Of a stretch of DNA of 57,295 nucleotides, positions 56,063-57,295 are shown piece after piece. The stretch spans positions 1 to 57,295 of the forward strand of contig JAQWOJ010000106.1 of the NCBI GenBank assembly GCA_029245905.1. The letters are read 5' to 3'. The translations under genes and the position numbers were made by a program. The notes beneath the pieces were generated by a model, which saw only the letters and a list, made by a program, of their open reading frames with translations, made no database searches and was not told the DNA's origin. This DNA comes from Gammaproteobacteria bacterium. GTDB lineage: Bacteria > Pseudomonadota > Gammaproteobacteria > Pseudomonadales > Pseudohongiellaceae. Positions within the stretch are counted from its first letter, which is position 1. Each line of letters begins with the position of its first letter.

Positions 56063-56917
56063 TCACACAGCAAACGGATAAGCAATAGGCTCATGGTGCT
56101 GGTATCCTTCCACCGAGAAATCATCAAGAGTGACCCAGGTTTCTATATCTCTGAGGGATTTAATTTCTGGATTAATACGTAGCTGGGGCGATGAAAAAGG
56201 CCTTCGCTTAAGCTGCACGTCGCGCATGAGATCAATTTGGTCCTCATAAATGTGCGCGTTTACAATCTTATGATAGGCTTTAGCAGCCTTCTTACCGGTA
56301 ATCTGCGCCATAAGTGCCAAAAAAGTAAATACCTGAATTTGATTAAAATTCAATCCAAGCGGAACATCGCATGACCGCTGATAGCTCGTGAGAAAGAGCC
56401 TGTCACCTAACAACGAAAAATTATGGGTGTGCATGCAAGGTCGAAGGCACCCAAGGTCAAATTCTCCTGGATTGTAAAAAGAGACTATTTCTCCTCTATC
56501 ATCTAGCCCCGAAGACAGATTATCCACGACCTTCTGTAGCTGGTCCAATACTGTGCCATCAGGTTTTTTCCAACTCCGCCCCTGCACGCCATATACCCGA
56601 CCCATATCATCTCTACCAGCTCGGGCCGGATTATTTAACCAAAGTGTATTCTCGTTAGCGTTGGCGTCCCACGTTTTGGTCCCGATAGCTCGAAAGTCCG
56701 CAGCATTGCTGTAGCCCCGAAGATAACCTAGGAATTCCGCTATAGCTGACTTCCAAAAACTCTTGCGGGTAGTTATTAACGGAAATTCGTTGGAATCCAC
56801 GTTATAAACTAAATCAACATCTATGACCGTAAGGCATCTTTTCCCGGTGCGCGCATTTTTTACCCATTCTCCCTGATCAATGATTTTCTGACAAAGTGTT
56901 AAGTATTGCCGCATCAA
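56063..56917 (-). CDS. thyA: Thymidylate synthase ThyA
   Basis: A 284-residue enzyme converting dUMP to dTMP with methylene-tetrahydrofolate. The dUMP-binding RxT-like N-terminal ARTGKR and [11 protein letters not shown] (about 46-56) are present, the catalytic Cys is in RPCMHTHNF near 160, and [15 protein letters not shown] near 178 binds the nucleotide. It is slightly longer than E. coli ThyA (264). Between lgt and folA, on minus. Confidence 0.95.
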   Translation of the reverse strand: MMRQYLTLCQKIIDQGEWVKNARTGKRCLTVIDVDLVYNVDSNEFPLITTRKSFWKSAIAEFLGYLRGYSNAADFRAIGTKTWDANANENTLWLNNPARAGRDDMGRVYGVQGRSWKKPDGTVLDQLQKVVDNLSSGLDDRGEIVSFYNPGEFDLGCLRPCMHTHNFSLLGDRLFLTSYQRSCDVPLGLNFNQIQVFTFLALMAQITGKKAAKAYHKIVNAHIYEDQIDLMRDVQLKRRPFSSPQLRINPEIKSLRDIETWVTLDDFSVEGYQHHEPIAYPFAV

Positions 56918-56937
56918 AAATTATCCTTCAATTTTTC

Positions 56938-57295
56938 CTACCTGGTTAAACTTTTGTTATTATACGCGAATACTACTAGGGAAAAGCCGACTATAACCAT
57001 TGGCAAAGACAGTAGTTGTCCCATTGTCAACCAATCAAAAGCGATAAATCCAATATGTAAATCTGGCTCTCGAAAAAATTCTACAAAAAATCGAAAGGAG
57101 CCATAAAAAATTGCAAACATTCCTGACACAGCCATTCTTGGCTTTGTAACGGAAGAGAACCACCAGATAATGATAAACAAGACGATACCTTCGAGCGCTA
57201 TTTCATAGAGTTGAGACGGATGCCTAGGCAAATTATCCACATGAGGAAAGATCATGCCCCAACCAGCATCCGTCGGTCGACCCCAGAGCTCTCCT
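56938..57295 (-). CDS. lgt: Prolipoprotein diacylglyceryl transferase Lgt, 3' part
   Basis: The C-terminal 118 or so residues of Lgt, running off the right edge; the 5' end is outside. GELWGRPTD near the edge is the Lgt signature with the essential Arg, [12 protein letters not shown] follows, and two membrane helices plus [16 protein letters not shown] and GQLLSLPM complete the family pattern. It attaches diacylglycerol to lipoprotein Cys residues in the inner membrane. lgt-thyA-folA is a conserved order. Confidence 0.94.
   Translation of the reverse strand, partial: GELWGRPTDAGWGMIFPHVDNLPRHPSQLYEIALEGIVLFIIIWWFSSVTKPRMAVSGMFAIFYGSFRFFVEFFREPDLHIGFIAFDWLTMGQLLSLPMVIVGFSLVVFAYNNKSLTR

Overview
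The window looks like chromosome of a Gammaproteobacterium, probably an uncultured or little-studied AT-rich (likely marine) relative of the Pseudomonas/OMG side of the class. This rests on gene order. hemC-hemD-hemX-hemY stands opposite argH, and trxA-rho-ubiD, lptM-lysA-dapF-DUF484, yqgE-ruvX, yggS-proC-yggT-metX-metW-rdgB-hemW and folA-thyA-lgt all run in order. No phage, transposon, CRISPR, rRNA or tRNA gene was seen.

Region 1 (1-11119). The 3' end of a glucose/sorbosone-dehydrogenase-like gene overlaps a DsbA/FrnE-type oxidoreductase gene. The oxidoreductase CPWC motif is written TGA-Pro-Trp-Cys, and a perfect 8-bp hairpin with a G-first loop follows at bacterial-SECIS distance. I read it as a selenoprotein (U-P-W-C) that a standard gene caller would truncate. 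Facing it is an eight-gene minus-strand operon (11119 down to 808) of CoA chemistry: an acyl-CoA dehydrogenase, an HMG-CoA-synthase-like/DUF35 fusion, an SCP2-type thiolase, a long acyl-CoA dehydrogenase resembling methylsuccinyl-CoA dehydrogenase (Mcd), an MFE-2-type SDR, a MaoC hydratase, a 2-methylfumaryl-CoA isomerase (Mct)-like protein and an AMP-forming CoA ligase. The set could activate and degrade a branched acid, possibly through C5 methylsuccinyl/mesaconyl-CoA chemistry. The real substrate is unknown.

Region 2 (11255-28802). This is housekeeping: cysQ, the nucleotidase yrfG, hslR, gshA, a mercuric-reductase-like flavoprotein translationally coupled to a TVP38 membrane protein, hemB, trxA-rho-ubiD, hemCDXY, argH and a DegS-like protease.

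Region 3 (28921-36597). An ABC-F ATPase is divergent from an OmpR/EnvZ-like two-component pair. The pair converges on, and overlaps, a GldA/GldF/GldG-like ABC operon.

Region 4 (36867-45519). lptM-lysA-dapF-DUF484 is followed by a glycosyltransferase block where xerC is often found. The block has a 1072-residue GT2-GT2-GT4 protein, two GT2 enzymes and an unknown membrane protein.

Region 5 (45701-57295). gshB, yqgE-ruvX, yggS-proC-yggT-metXW-rdgB-hemW, a pterin dehydratase and argE lie on plus. folA, thyA and a partial lgt lie on minus.

All calls come from reading the sequence and remembered family motifs. No database search was run.
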